Numbered from the stretch's first letter, positions 32,547 through 41,863 are shown. The stretch is 64,000 bases of DNA from Hongsoonwoonella zoysiae (GCF_013266695.1 NZ_JABRXF010000002.1:1042202-1106201), one strand, 5' to 3'. Notes: a model not told the origin generated them from the letters alone. Program-made: numbers and translations.

Positions 32547-33824
32547 ATGCGAGGTTTCATCAAGGCGATCGTTTTTTCCGCATTTGCGGCGCTTGGCGGT
32601 TCGCATGCCCTTGCCCAGGCGAACGACATACGAACCGAGCGGGTGAAATTCGCTCCGGGGGCGACAAGCGCAACAGTGGAAGACCGGATCGTTGGATATG
32701 AAACGATCGACTACGTGCTTGGCGCCCAGGCCGGGCAGTACATGAACGTCAGCATGGCGACGGACAATATCCAGAATTACTTCAACATCATCCCTCCGGG
32801 CGAAGAGAACGTCGCGATCTTCAATTCCTCCACCGCATCGGGAGGAAACCAGTATGAAGGCCAGCTTCCGGCGAGCGGCGACTACAAGATCCGCGTCTAT
32901 ATGATGCGCGCGGCGGCAAGGCGGAACGAGGCGGCCAACTTCCGGCTTGAAATGATCATCCGCGCGGCAAACCGCTCAAGCACGCCCGCGCCGGCACCCG
33001 ACTACGCTGACGGGCTGAAGGGCGGACCGGACTTCTGGGAGGTGACGGGTGTCGCCTCCAGCGACACGCTTAACATGCGCGCAGGCCCCGGTACGGCGAA
33101 CCGCGTGATCGCGCAATTTCCCAACGGCTCGATCCTCCAGAACTTCGGCTGCGAGATGCAAGGCGACCAGCGCTGGTGCTCGGTCGCCGCAGCCGACCGC
33201 CCGGACTTGCGCGGCTGGGTGGCCGGAAGATATCTGCGCGAGGCTTCCGTGCGCCCGTCCCCGCCTGAAGGCGGTGGTACGCAAGCCGGAAAAGCGCAAT
33301 ACATGGCCGTAAAAGGCATTCCCGACAAGCTGAACGTCCATTCCGAACCTTCCACGCGCGCGGCGATCGTCGGCGCCTACTACGCCGGCACCGTCATGCG
33401 CATTCTCGGATGCTCAAACATCGACGGGCGGGAGTGGTGCGAGGTGGAGCCAATGGAGGCGGGCACCAGGCGCGGATGGGCGGTGGCAAACTTTCTGGAG
33501 CCGGCAGACGCAGCCCTTCGCGCAGGTCAAGGCGCTTTCGACGCGACGGGAAAAATTCCTTGCGCGCAATATTCCGGCCAGCCGATGGGTCAATGCGACT
33601 TCGGCGTTGCGCGAGGCGGCGGCGGGTCGGCCTCGGTCGTCGTCACCCGGCCGGATGGAACGAAGCGTGCGCTGTTCTTCGAGAACGGCCGCTTCCTGAG
33701 CGCCGACACGAGCCAGGCTGACGGCTACCCGGAAGCAAGCGCGACACGTGAAAGCGACCTCAACATGATCCGCGTCGGCGATGAGCGCTACGAGATCCCC
33801 GACGCCGTGATCTTCGGCGGCTGA
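32547..33824 (+). CDS. Exported protein with two SH3-like domains and the IPDAVI domain
   Basis: 425 residues. A signal peptide (VFSAFAALGGSHALAQ) is followed by a beta domain (about residues 24-140: ETIDYVLGAQAGQYMNVSM, ASGDYKIRVYMM), two bacterial SH3 units (LNMRAGPGTANRVIAQFPNG and LNVHSEPSTRAAIVGAYYAG, each with a RGW-x-A closure), and a C-terminal domain (IPCAQYSGQPMGQCDFGV to YEIPDAVIFGG) homologous to the whole mature lipoprotein 145 bp upstream. It probably binds envelope polymers. The gene pair appears to result from sharing or duplication of one domain. Confidence 0.8.
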   Translation: MRGFIKAIVFSAFAALGGSHALAQANDIRTERVKFAPGATSATVEDRIVGYETIDYVLGAQAGQYMNVSMATDNIQNYFNIIPPGEENVAIFNSSTASGGNQYEGQLPASGDYKIRVYMMRAAARRNEAANFRLEMIIRAANRSSTPAPAPDYADGLKGGPDFWEVTGVASSDTLNMRAGPGTANRVIAQFPNGSILQNFGCEMQGDQRWCSVAAADRPDLRGWVAGRYLREASVRPSPPEGGGTQAGKAQYMAVKGIPDKLNVHSEPSTRAAIVGAYYAGTVMRILGCSNIDGREWCEVEPMEAGTRRGWAVANFLEPADAALRAGQGAFDATGKIPCAQYSGQPMGQCDFGVARGGGGSASVVVTRPDGTKRALFFENGRFLSADTSQADGYPEASATRESDLNMIRVGDERYEIPDAVIFGG

Positions 33825-33836
33825 GGCGTGCTGCGT

Positions 33837-35174
33837 TCAATGCTGGATATGGTCGGCCATGTGTATGGCGAGACTGACGCCGGTCAGCGTCGGATTGACC
33901 GACATTCGCGTCGGTATCAGGCCGTTCGTGGCGAGAAACAGGTTGTCATAGTCCCAGACGCGGCCCTGATAATCCGCGATACCTGTGCCGTCGTTCGACG
34001 CGGACATGCGCGTCGTGCCCGTCATATGCGCGAAACCGAAGGGCATCCAGGCAAGCGCGCAGCCTTGCCTGATGCGGCCCAGCAGGCCCGTCAGTTCGTG
34101 CGCCTCGGCTTCCGCCGCGGACATCCTGCCAAGGTCCGCATCCGACAAGGGCACATCGAAGGTGACATGCCCCTCCTCGTGAAAGATCGCCCGCTTGTGT
34201 TCCTCGTTGTCGACCGGGCATATCGATTGGATCTCCACCAGCCGGTTCGGTGATACCTCGACATCTTCTCCTGTCGGCTCGAAGGGCGACACATCGTGCA
34301 GCACCAGCGTGAACCACGGCGTTTCTCCGCCTGGGCGGACCTGGATGCGGGGGTCGACATCCACCGCGTCCCCGGTGCTGCACAGTTCGGGCGCGACGAC
34401 GATCTGGCATACCGCTAGGGGATGGTAGGAAAGATAACGGCCCAGCGCATAAGGGCGTATGCCCGAGCGGAACAAGAGCTGCGGTGTCCCGATGGCTCCA
34501 CCCGCGATCACGTAACTTCTCGCTTCAACGCGCCCGGACGCCGTTTCCAGATGCTTGACCTTGTGGCCCTCCGTCACGATGCGGTTCACCCGGTCATGGC
34601 GCATCGTGACTTTCTTTCGCAACTCGACATCGGCATTCAGAATATCGAACGGCCCGGTGTAATGCAGGATACCGCCGTCAAGGAATTGCCCCGCGACCGG
34701 AAGCTCCTCAACCTTGCGGCCTGTAGCCTCTAAGACTTTCCCAAGCTCGGCGCCAATAAGCTGCTGGCGTATGGATTGCTCGAGCCTGTCGGTCTGGACG
34801 AAAAGATACTCCTCTGCCACCGCATAACGCGCCGACCACTCCTCATCGCTCATGACCGGCCATAATGCATCGCCGCGCGGACAGAGGTTCGTCCAGATCA
34901 CCCCCTGGCCGCCCACGGTCCGCGTCACGGCCGCCCCTGGAAGGGCATCGCGAGGCTGACTGTCGTCGATGAATTCAAGATATTTCGTAGCCGCGGCAAG
35001 ATAGCTGTCGGGCTGCGCGACGAACCGGTCGGAATTGCGAAAGTGCGATCCGGGCGGATCCGAAATCGCTTCCCCCTGCTCGAGAACGAGGACGCTCGCG
35101 CCCCTTTCCGCCAACCTGCGTGCGGCGGCGATGCCAAGAGGACCGCTGCCGGCAATGACGACATCATGAGACAT
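33837..35174 (-). CDS. GMC-family FAD-dependent oxidoreductase
   Basis: 445 residues from ATG at 35174, the start that places the FAD motif HDVVIAGSGPLGIAAARRLAERG at the N-terminus. Other marks are VTRTVGGQGVIWTN and the C-terminal HMTGTTRMSASNDGTG, DNLFLATNGLIPTRMSVNPTLTG, typical of the GMC/pyranose-2-oxidase group. It should oxidise a sugar or alcohol with FAD; the substrate and acceptor are unknown. An in-frame extension of 55 residues upstream lacks family features. Confidence 0.85.
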   Translation of the reverse strand: MSHDVVIAGSGPLGIAAARRLAERGASVLVLEQGEAISDPPGSHFRNSDRFVAQPDSYLAAATKYLEFIDDSQPRDALPGAAVTRTVGGQGVIWTNLCPRGDALWPVMSDEEWSARYAVAEEYLFVQTDRLEQSIRQQLIGAELGKVLEATGRKVEELPVAGQFLDGGILHYTGPFDILNADVELRKKVTMRHDRVNRIVTEGHKVKHLETASGRVEARSYVIAGGAIGTPQLLFRSGIRPYALGRYLSYHPLAVCQIVVAPELCSTGDAVDVDPRIQVRPGGETPWFTLVLHDVSPFEPTGEDVEVSPNRLVEIQSICPVDNEEHKRAIFHEEGHVTFDVPLSDADLGRMSAAEAEAHELTGLLGRIRQGCALAWMPFGFAHMTGTTRMSASNDGTGIADYQGRVWDYDNLFLATNGLIPTRMSVNPTLTGVSLAIHMADHIQH

Positions 35175-35360
35175 GGTCACCGTGCCCTCGCTCACCAGGA
35201 GGTTTCGGTTATTTGGGCACGGTACGGAAGGCAAATCAAGGACGGCCGGCAACGGCTGCGAAGCAGCGTCCGTCGCCCGGCCATCCGGGGCATCGAATAC
35301 GATTGCCTCAATGACCGGGCGGCGCCCGAAACAAGGCACGGCCGATCGCGATAAGGCGCG

Positions 35361-35879
35361 TTATTCGCCGATCTTTCCAAGCAGCGAACGAAGCTGGTCG
35401 CGCTCTTGCCTGGACAGGGCGTTCAGCATGCGCTCTTCCGTCGCCACGTGGGAGACCACGATCTCATCGGCCTTTTCGAAGCCCGCATCGGTGAGCGCCA
35501 CCCTCAGGCCGCGGCGGTCCGACGGGTCCGTCTCGCGCGTGATAAGACCTAGTTTTTCCAGACGGTCGAGGCGACTTGTCATGGCCGAGGTCGACAGCAT
35601 CATCTCCTTCGCGAGTGCCGAGGGCGAAAGCGCCCCGCCCCTGCTCTGCCGGCGCAGCGTCAGCAACACGTCGAAACAGGCGAAGTCGAGCCCCGTGCCA
35701 GCGAGATTGGCCATGACGGCCTTGCGCAGCCGCTCCCCCGCCCGCCAGACAGCGCCGCAAACGGCCATAGGGCTTGGATCGATATCCGGCCGCTCGCGCC
35801 GCCATTGTTCCAGGATCGTATCAATCGGCGCGCCCAGCGCCTGACCGTCCGAAGATTTCGAAGCCCCGTCTTGACTCAT
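35361..35879 (-). CDS. MarR-family transcriptional regulator
   Basis: 172 residues with a winged helix: LSPSALAKEMMLSTSAMTSRLDRLEKLGLI is the recognition part and DRRGLRVALTDAGFEKADEI the wing. The N-terminal extension is about 30 residues. It probably represses both itself and the divergent nitroreductase through the palindromes in the 177-bp gap. The inducing ligand is unknown but MarR members often sense phenolics or oxidants. Confidence 0.88.
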   Translation of the reverse strand: MSQDGASKSSDGQALGAPIDTILEQWRRERPDIDPSPMAVCGAVWRAGERLRKAVMANLAGTGLDFACFDVLLTLRRQSRGGALSPSALAKEMMLSTSAMTSRLDRLEKLGLITRETDPSDRRGLRVALTDAGFEKADEIVVSHVATEERMLNALSRQERDQLRSLLGKIGE

Positions 35880-35900
35880 CGTCACCCTTCTCTTATTTAA

Positions 35901-35940
35901 TTCGATATCAAAATATCTGATATCGAAATTCTCGATATCA
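35901..35940. promoter_or_regulatory. Likely MarR operator
   Basis: TTCGATATC (35901-35909) pairs with GATATCGAA (35919-35927), and a further TCGATATCA lies at 35932-35940. Three half-site-like GATATC motifs sit between the divergent genes, as usual for MarR sites. Confidence 0.65.
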
Positions 35941-36056
35941 TAATATCAACCATCGAACCGAAGCGCAACCTCGCCGGGTTGCGCCCGCGAACGGCTGCGC
36001 GCGGCAGACGGGGCAGCTACGTCCCGAATTCCGGCAGCAGCCGCAGGAGACGAAAG

Positions 36057-36650
36057 ATGACACACAGAATTGCCGATCACCCGATCGAACCCCTGTTTCT
36101 GGAGCGGCGCTCGCCACGCGCGTTCGACGGTTCCGAGCTTCCCGAAAGCCATCTGTTCAGCCTGATCGAGGCCGCCCGCTGGGCGCCTTCCGCCTACAAC
36201 TATCAACCCTGGCGCTTCCTCTATTCACGACGCGGAGACGCAAACTGGCAGAACTTCCTGGACCTGCTAGTGCCCTTCAACGCGAAGTGGGCGCAAAGCG
36301 CCTCCGCCCTCATCTTCGTGCTTTCCGACACGCTGCTGCAGCGCGATGCGCAAAGCAAGGCAAGCCCCCTTCGCACGCACAGCCTGGATACGGGTGCGGC
36401 ATGGGCGCAGCTTGCCCTGCAGGCCGTGAGGCTGGGGCTTCACGCACGCGGCATGGCCGGTGTCGACTTCGAGCGCGCGAGAGAGGTGCTGCAAGTGCCC
36501 GAGCGCTTCCACATCGAGATGGCGATCGCCGTCGGACGGGAAGCCGCCCCTGAGGCCCTGCCCGAACACCTTCACAAGAAGGCGGAAGAAAACCTGCGCA
36601 AGCCTCTGGCCGACATCGCCTTTTCTGGCCGTTTTCCCGACGCGGGCTGA
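36057..36650 (+). CDS. Nitroreductase-family FMN protein
   Basis: 197 residues. The FMN-binding opening is FLERRSPRAFDGSELPESHL, with ARWAPSAYNYQPWRF and the later LDTGAAWAQLALQAVRLGLHARGM. It should reduce nitro groups or quinones with NAD(P)H, or act in a redox role. It has an AGGAGACGAAAG site before the ATG and faces the MarR-type regulator, which probably controls it. The EamA transporter gene follows 33 bp later. Confidence 0.85.
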   Translation: MTHRIADHPIEPLFLERRSPRAFDGSELPESHLFSLIEAARWAPSAYNYQPWRFLYSRRGDANWQNFLDLLVPFNAKWAQSASALIFVLSDTLLQRDAQSKASPLRTHSLDTGAAWAQLALQAVRLGLHARGMAGVDFERAREVLQVPERFHIEMAIAVGREAAPEALPEHLHKKAEENLRKPLADIAFSGRFPDAG

Positions 36651-36682
36651 CTTCGCCTGCCACACAGCCAATGGAGCGACCC

Positions 36683-37579
36683 ATGTCCGGCACCAGAATC
36701 TCCGTTGTTTTCGCCACGATGCTGGCCCCGATCTTCTGGGGTTCGACCTATATCGTCTTCACCGAGACGCTGCCGGTCAGCCACCCGCTGCTGGTGGCAG
36801 CCATAAGGGCGCTTCCGGCCGGCATTCTGCTGATGCTGCTCGGACCCGGTCTGCCGCCGCGCGACAAGCTCCTGCCTCTGGCGATCATCGGACTTGCGAA
36901 CATCGGGGTCTTCTTCGGGCTTTTGTTCGTGGCCGCATCGCGCTTGCCGGGCGGCGTGGCGGCGACCGTCGGCTCCAGCCAGCCGCTGATCGTCGCCTTC
37001 CTCGCATGGCCGCTTCTTGCGCGCCTGCCGCATCCGGGGCAGATACTGGCGGCCCTTGCCGGGCTCGCGGGCGTCGGGCTTCTGGTGCTCGATCCCGCCG
37101 CAAGCTTCGACGAAATCGGGATTGCCGCCGCCATTGCCGGGGCGGGCTCCATGGCGCTCGGCACGGTGCTGATCGAGCGCTGGGGGCGGATCGGATCACC
37201 GCTTGCGCTCACCGCTTGGCAGCTCACGTTGGGCGGGATAGCCCTTCTGCCCTTCGCGCTTTACTTCGAAGGGCTGCCGCCGGCACCAACAGCGACGAAC
37301 CTGATCGGGATATCCTACCTGGTGCTGATCGGCACCGCGCTCAGCTACTGGCTGTGGGTGCGCGGGATATCGCATCTCGGCGCGGATGTGGCGTTCATCT
37401 CGCTCCTCAGCCCGCTGGTCGCGACAGTCCTTGGCGCCGTCTTGCTCGGCGAATGGTTCGGCCCCGTGCAGATCCTCGGCATCGCGCTGATATTCGCTTC
37501 TACGGCGGCAGGCATCCTGCTTTCGCGCAAGGGCAAGGTGCGCCCGGCCGCGGCAACGCCCGCCCGACAGGCCTGCTGA
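36683..37579 (+). CDS. EamA/DMT-family transporter
   Basis: 298 residues with ten hydrophobic segments in two EamA repeats, first FWGSTYIVFTETLPVSHPLL, with the second around residues 140-275 (TALSYWLWVRGISHLGADVAF, PLVATVLGAVLLGEWFGP). Such exporters move amino acids, metabolites or drugs out of the cell; the substrate is unknown. GGAGCGACCC stands before ATG 36683. It may share a transcript with the nitroreductase gene. Confidence 0.87.
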   Translation: MSGTRISVVFATMLAPIFWGSTYIVFTETLPVSHPLLVAAIRALPAGILLMLLGPGLPPRDKLLPLAIIGLANIGVFFGLLFVAASRLPGGVAATVGSSQPLIVAFLAWPLLARLPHPGQILAALAGLAGVGLLVLDPAASFDEIGIAAAIAGAGSMALGTVLIERWGRIGSPLALTAWQLTLGGIALLPFALYFEGLPPAPTATNLIGISYLVLIGTALSYWLWVRGISHLGADVAFISLLSPLVATVLGAVLLGEWFGPVQILGIALIFASTAAGILLSRKGKVRPAAATPARQAC

Positions 37580-37621
37580 TGAATGGATCAGGCGCGGCTA
37601 TGAAGATGCGGAAGGTCGAGC

Positions 37622-38131
37622 CTACACAGGCTCGTCCTCCCCCGAAGGGCCGAAGTCATAGCGGAAGGTGCAGCAGGGCGCGCCCTTCATGATCGTCTGC
37701 TCGCGGGTGAGCTTCGCGTTTTCATTGAAGCCCTCGATCAACGCGAAATCGCGGTTGCAGCTTAACAACGCCCCCAGCTCCGGCACGCCCAGCGCACGGT
37801 ACATCTCCGCATAGCGGCAGCGCTTCACGTCGAAATCGAGATAACGGCCATCGTCGCGAAGAACGTCGATCTGAAGGGCGTCATCCTGCGTCCAGAACTC
37901 AAGCGTTTCCTGAAAGGCCGCCGGATCGCTGCCGAAATCGGCTGCAAGCTCCCTGCCCTGCTTGCGCGCGATCTCGACAACGGTCTTGCGCAAGACCTCA
38001 TGAACCTCATCCTTGCCGAAGGCCTCGGCCATCGCCTCGATAACAGGAATGAGGATGCGCGCTTCCGTCTCGCGCCGGGTCAGCACGCCAAGGCGCTGGG
38101 TCAGTGTATCTTTCGGATGTTCCTTGCTCAT
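37622..38131 (-). CDS. ATC-hydrolase family protein (L-2-amino-thiazoline-4-carboxylate hydrolase-like)
   Basis: 169 residues. The signature stretch is [20 protein letters not shown], then [18 protein letters not shown] and [21 protein letters not shown], typical of the ATC-hydrolase family (PF14196). Known members open a thiazoline ring in L-cysteine formation, but most members have unknown substrates. It lies downstream of the MerT and GDCC genes with a 99-bp gap, so its link to the mercury set is not certain. Four Cys, including the CC pair, could bind metal. Confidence 0.8.
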   Translation of the reverse strand: MSKEHPKDTLTQRLGVLTRRETEARILIPVIEAMAEAFGKDEVHEVLRKTVVEIARKQGRELAADFGSDPAAFQETLEFWTQDDALQIDVLRDDGRYLDFDVKRCRYAEMYRALGVPELGALLSCNRDFALIEGFNENAKLTREQTIMKGAPCCTFRYDFGPSGEDEPV

Positions 38132-38230
38132 TCCATTCGCCCGCTGTTGCCTAGATTGCGGGATCATAGCGGCCCGGCGAAAAAGGGTAAGCCGTTGGGA
38201 GTGCGTGTTCCTTCGCCCGGAATGCAGATC

Positions 38231-38467
38231 CTACCCACAGCAGCTTGCCGGACCGCCGGTGGCGCGCGCTTCCTGTATGGGAGGGCATGGAACGGTGCCG
38301 TAAGAGCAGTAGACGCAGCAATCGCCCTCAAGGGGGCGAAGAACCTCGCCGCAGCCGGTGCAGGCATAAAACCACTGACAGGAGTCCGTCGGCATCGTTT
38401 CCGTTTTGGCGTGCCCGCAATTCGGGCAGGTCAGCGTCGATTCGAGAGTCATTTCCGCCTCGGGCAT
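38231..38467 (-). CDS. GDCCVxC-motif small zinc-ribbon-like protein
   Basis: 78 residues and ten cysteines. It reads TCPNCGHAKTETMPTDSCQW, YACTGCGEVLRPLEGDCCVY and CSYGTVPCPP. These are the GDCCVxC proteins found in mer clusters, probably metal binding. The ATG lies eight bases past merT, with its GAGG site overlapping the merT stop, so translation is coupled. A mercury role is inferred from the neighbours. Confidence 0.85.
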   Translation of the reverse strand: MPEAEMTLESTLTCPNCGHAKTETMPTDSCQWFYACTGCGEVLRPLEGDCCVYCSYGTVPCPPIQEARATGGPASCCG

Positions 38468-38474
38468 TTTTTCC

Positions 38475-38837
38475 TCACATGAATGTAATCAGGTAATCGT
38501 TGAGCGCGGTCTCGTTGAAGACCAAAACCGCCGCAAGAACGGTAAGCACACTCGCCAAGATCAGTTTTTTGCGCATGGCAGGAGCGCTGCCACGCCTGAT
38601 TGCGATGAACCAGCCGATGGCGACGAGAACCAGGCTGGAACAAAGGGCGAAATACACAATGGCCGCGACCTTGCCGAATATCGCAATCCATGCACCGCCG
38701 AGACCGGCAATCAGGAATATCATCGGCAGGAAGCAGCACAGTCCCGCAAAAAAGGCCACCACGGAGCCCAGTACTCCCAGGGATGCGACCATCGGCCGTC
38801 CAGCTTGCCCTGCATGACTGCTTTCATCGGCCATCAT
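38475..38837 (-). CDS. merT: Mercuric transport protein MerT-like
   Basis: 120 residues with three or four hydrophobic segments. The first carries the Cys pair used to take up Hg(II), AFFAGLCCFLPMIFLIAGLGGAWI. The C-terminal segments (IVYFALCSSLVLVAIGW and VLTVLAAVLVFNETA) are also present. It imports Hg2+ to the cytosol, normally for reduction by MerA. Neither merA nor merP is in the window. GGAGACTGATC stands before the ATG. It is transcribed from the promoter shared with the MerR-type gene. Confidence 0.85.
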   Translation of the reverse strand: MMADESSHAGQAGRPMVASLGVLGSVVAFFAGLCCFLPMIFLIAGLGGAWIAIFGKVAAIVYFALCSSLVLVAIGWFIAIRRGSAPAMRKKLILASVLTVLAAVLVFNETALNDYLITFM

Positions 38838-38883
38838 GATCAGTCTCCTCGCAAAATTGCCTGAGTTGTCGTTTCAGGTGTCA

Positions 38884-38914
38884 ATGATAGTTTCTGTAGT
38901 GGCTACAGATTCAA
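38884..38914 (-). promoter_or_regulatory. MerR-type promoter of merT with 19-bp spacer
   Basis: On the minus strand TTGAAT (38909-38914) and TATCAT (38884-38889) are separated by 19 bases that contain the dyad CTGTAG-CCA-CTACAG (38894-38908). The overlong spacer with a centred dyad is the hallmark of MerR-activated promoters. Confidence 0.75.
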
Positions 38915-38926
38915 GAGGCTCAAGCG

Positions 38927-39361
38927 ATGTCTGCGATCACGAAATCGAATAATCTCTCGATTGGCGCCCTGTCGGAGGAAAGCGGGGTGAAGATCGAAAC
39001 CATCCGCTACTATGAGCGCATCGGCATCATGCCGGCGCCCGCGCGAAGGGCCAGCGGCCACAGGATCTACGGCAGGGAGCAGGCGAAACGGCTTTCCTTC
39101 ATCCGGCGCTGCCGGGAACTCGGCTTTTCGCTGGAGGAAATCCGCACATTGCTCTCGCTCGTCGACGGGGGCGAGCAGACCTGCATGGGCGTACACGCCA
39201 TCGTCCATACCCACGCGGCATCGGTGAAGGAAAAGATCAGGGATCTTCAGCGCCTCGCATCGACGCTGGATGCGATGGCCGCCAAATGCGCGCAAGGCGA
39301 GGTTCCCTACTGCCCCGTCATCGAGGACCTGTTCGACGGAGCGAACAATCCGTCTAATTAA
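38927..39361 (+). CDS. merR: MerR-family metal-responsive regulator
   Basis: 144 residues. DNA-binding domain: LSIGALSEESGVKIETIRYYERIG, wing ASGHRIYGREQAKRLSFIRR. Cysteines at EQTCMGV, AAKCAQG and YCPVI match the three Hg-binding positions of MerR (Cys 82, 117 and 126 in Tn501). It faces merT across the dyad promoter and should repress then activate it when Hg(II) binds. A different thiophilic metal cannot be ruled out. Confidence 0.88.
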   Translation: MSAITKSNNLSIGALSEESGVKIETIRYYERIGIMPAPARRASGHRIYGREQAKRLSFIRRCRELGFSLEEIRTLLSLVDGGEQTCMGVHAIVHTHAASVKEKIRDLQRLASTLDAMAAKCAQGEVPYCPVIEDLFDGANNPSN

Positions 39362-39430
39362 GTTTTCAAGCATTGCCGGACATGCGCCCGGCGCTGCATC
39401 ATGGGGCATCTGCTATTCGGCGCGATTCCA

Positions 39431-41863
39431 ATGAAACAAATAGAACTCCGGCTGGCCCTTGTCCTTTACGGCGGTGTATCGCTCGCCGTCTATATGCATG
39501 GCGTCACGCGGGAGTTCCTGAACATCGTGCGCGCGTCGAAACGCCATGAGGAAGGCCTTTACGCGACCGAGGCGGAAACGGAATCGGGCGCCGACGAGAG
39601 ACCGACTTCGACCGACATCTACCGCCGGCTGCTGAAGGAGCTGGCGCCGGAAATCAACATCAGGGTCGTTGTCGACGTCATCGCCGGAGCTTCCGCCGGC
39701 GGCATAAACGGCGTGATGCTGGCGCGGGCAATCTCCCACGATCTGGACCTGGGAACACACCGCGATCTCTGGCTCGCCAATGCGGACGTTACACGGCTCG
39801 CCAATGAGCCGGTGGGCCTGACACGCTATCTCAAGGGTTCGATCGCGCCTGTGATCGACCGGCTGCTATCCATGGGGCTGAACTCCGAAACATCGGACCC
39901 GGAAACACGCGAGAAGCTGCGCCAGTTCATTCAGGCGAGATGGTTCACCCCGCCCTTTTCCGGCGAACGCTTCGTCGAGTGGATGCTGGATGCCGCGGAA
40001 GAAATGGGCCGGGCCAAGGCGACCGCCGACGACCCGAGCGCGCCGGCAAGAACGCTGATCCCGCAGGGTCAGCGCCTCGACCTCTTCGTCACGCTGACCG
40101 ACTTTTACGGACGGCTTACACGCTTCGAGATCGACAATGCCGGCATGATCGAGGAAATGGAGCACCGTCGGGTGCTGCGCTTCAAGGCGCGCCACCGATC
40201 CGCGGGCGATGTGACGTCGGAGTTTTCCGACCGTTATATCCCGACGCTTGTTTTCGCAGCGCGCGCGACGGCCGCCTTCCCCGGCGCCTTTCCGCCGATG
40301 ACGGTCGGTGAAATGGACCGCGTGATCGAAGCGCGCGGAGAGCCCTGGGCTGGCGGCAACGACCCGCGCGGACGCCGGCAACTGCTTCTGGAAAAGATCG
40401 GAGGCGAGCGCGACGACAACCCTGAATCCCGCATATTCGTCGACGGCAGCGTGGTCATGAACAAGCCGCTTCAGCCCGTTATTGACGCGATCGCCAACCG
40501 GCCCGCATCGCGCGAGGTGGTGCGCCGTCTCGTCTACGTGGACCCGCTGCCGATGGAGATCGGCGACGGGGGAAACAACGGCGAAGACCAGGAGCTGCCA
40601 AGCTTCTTCCACGTCATCTTCGCGTCAATGGCGCATATTCCCCGCAACGAGCCGATCGGCGATGCGCTGCAGCAGGTCGCCGACCTGAACCACGAGGCCC
40701 GGCTCATCTCCGACGTTATCGCGGCTTCCGAACCCGTGATCGAACGCGAGGTTTCGCGCATCATCAAGCTGAAGGCCTCGCGTCCGCCGACGATGAAGGA
40801 ACTGACGGCTGGGCGGATACGGGCGAACGAGGCGGCCCACAAGGGCGCGGGCTATACATATTTCGGCTACCAGCGACTGAAGCTCAGGGTCGTTTCCGAA
40901 AAGCTCGGCATGCTGATCGCCCGCCTCGCCCAGCTTGGAGGCGCGGACCCGCGCGAGGCGGATATCACCGAAAGCATCATCGCAAGGCTTGACGAATTCT
41001 TCGGCGAAAACCCGGACGCCGGCGCAACACCCGAACCTGTGATCGAATTCCTGCGCGGCCTCGACGTCGACTACCGCATCCGCCGGCTACGCTTCGTGAT
41101 CAGGCGCCTGAATGCGCTCTACCACGCATCGCCCCCCGGCGGAGCCCGCAGCTCCGAGCAGATGGACGAGCTCAAGACGACACTCTACGAGCATATCGAC
41201 CACCTGACGCGGCGCTGGTCGCGCGACTTCTACGGGGAGGAAACGATCAGCCTGGCGGCCGATTTCGCCATGGCAGGCAGGGGAAACGAACACGCGATGA
41301 CCCGCCTGCTCGACATCCTGAAGGAGCGAATGGGGCTTGCCGACCTCGACCATCTGACCGACGACGTCTTCTCCGTCATGGCCTACAACTACCTGGACCC
41401 GGAACTGCGGATGGATCTGACAAGCGCCTACGTCGGCTTCGCGTTCTACGATCTCGTCACGCTGCCGGTGATGAAACGGCCGGATACGGCCGAACTCAAC
41501 GAAATTCGCATCGACCGGATATCCCCAAGCGATCCGCATACGCTGCACCCGGAAGGCATCACGCTGAAGGGAACCAGCCTCAACGCCTTTGGCGCCTTCT
41601 TCAACCGTCGCTGGCGCGAGCACGACTATCTGTGGGGCCGGCTGTCTGCCGCCGACCGGCTGATCACGCTGCTGCTTTCGGCCGCCGAAGCCACGAAGAA
41701 GCTCGACACCGGAACGATCGGCAACCTCAGGCGGGACGCGTTCCTCACTATCCTGCGCGAGGAAGCGCCCCATCTCGTCGCCGATCCGGACCTGGTTCCC
41801 GGCCTTCTGGCCCAGGTGGAGCAGCATTTCCAGGCGCTCAGAGACGTTGCCGAGCCCGCATGA
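39431..41863 (+). CDS. Patatin-like phospholipase with C-terminal DUF3376-type region
   Basis: 810 residues. The patatin domain occupies the first half: RLALVLYGGVSLAVYMHGVTRE gives the oxyanion region, VIAGASAGGINGVML the nucleophile Ser 88 and IFVDGSVVMNKPLQPV the catalytic Asp. The second half is a long helical region of the DUF3376 type. It probably hydrolyses lipids in the cytoplasm or at the membrane; no signal peptide is seen. An in-frame ATG at 39401 is an alternative start. It follows merR by 70 bp but is unlikely to be related to mercury. Confidence 0.83.
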   Translation: MKQIELRLALVLYGGVSLAVYMHGVTREFLNIVRASKRHEEGLYATEAETESGADERPTSTDIYRRLLKELAPEINIRVVVDVIAGASAGGINGVMLARAISHDLDLGTHRDLWLANADVTRLANEPVGLTRYLKGSIAPVIDRLLSMGLNSETSDPETREKLRQFIQARWFTPPFSGERFVEWMLDAAEEMGRAKATADDPSAPARTLIPQGQRLDLFVTLTDFYGRLTRFEIDNAGMIEEMEHRRVLRFKARHRSAGDVTSEFSDRYIPTLVFAARATAAFPGAFPPMTVGEMDRVIEARGEPWAGGNDPRGRRQLLLEKIGGERDDNPESRIFVDGSVVMNKPLQPVIDAIANRPASREVVRRLVYVDPLPMEIGDGGNNGEDQELPSFFHVIFASMAHIPRNEPIGDALQQVADLNHEARLISDVIAASEPVIEREVSRIIKLKASRPPTMKELTAGRIRANEAAHKGAGYTYFGYQRLKLRVVSEKLGMLIARLAQLGGADPREADITESIIARLDEFFGENPDAGATPEPVIEFLRGLDVDYRIRRLRFVIRRLNALYHASPPGGARSSEQMDELKTTLYEHIDHLTRRWSRDFYGEETISLAADFAMAGRGNEHAMTRLLDILKERMGLADLDHLTDDVFSVMAYNYLDPELRMDLTSAYVGFAFYDLVTLPVMKRPDTAELNEIRIDRISPSDPHTLHPEGITLKGTSLNAFGAFFNRRWREHDYLWGRLSAADRLITLLLSAAEATKKLDTGTIGNLRRDAFLTILREEAPHLVADPDLVPGLLAQVEQHFQALRDVAEPA

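Noticed and set aside
36460..37692. 410-residue frame across the nitroreductase and EamA genes
   Set aside because: It is a +1 shadow in high-GC DNA, Arg/Ala/Pro-rich, with no motif, and both real genes have ribosome sites.
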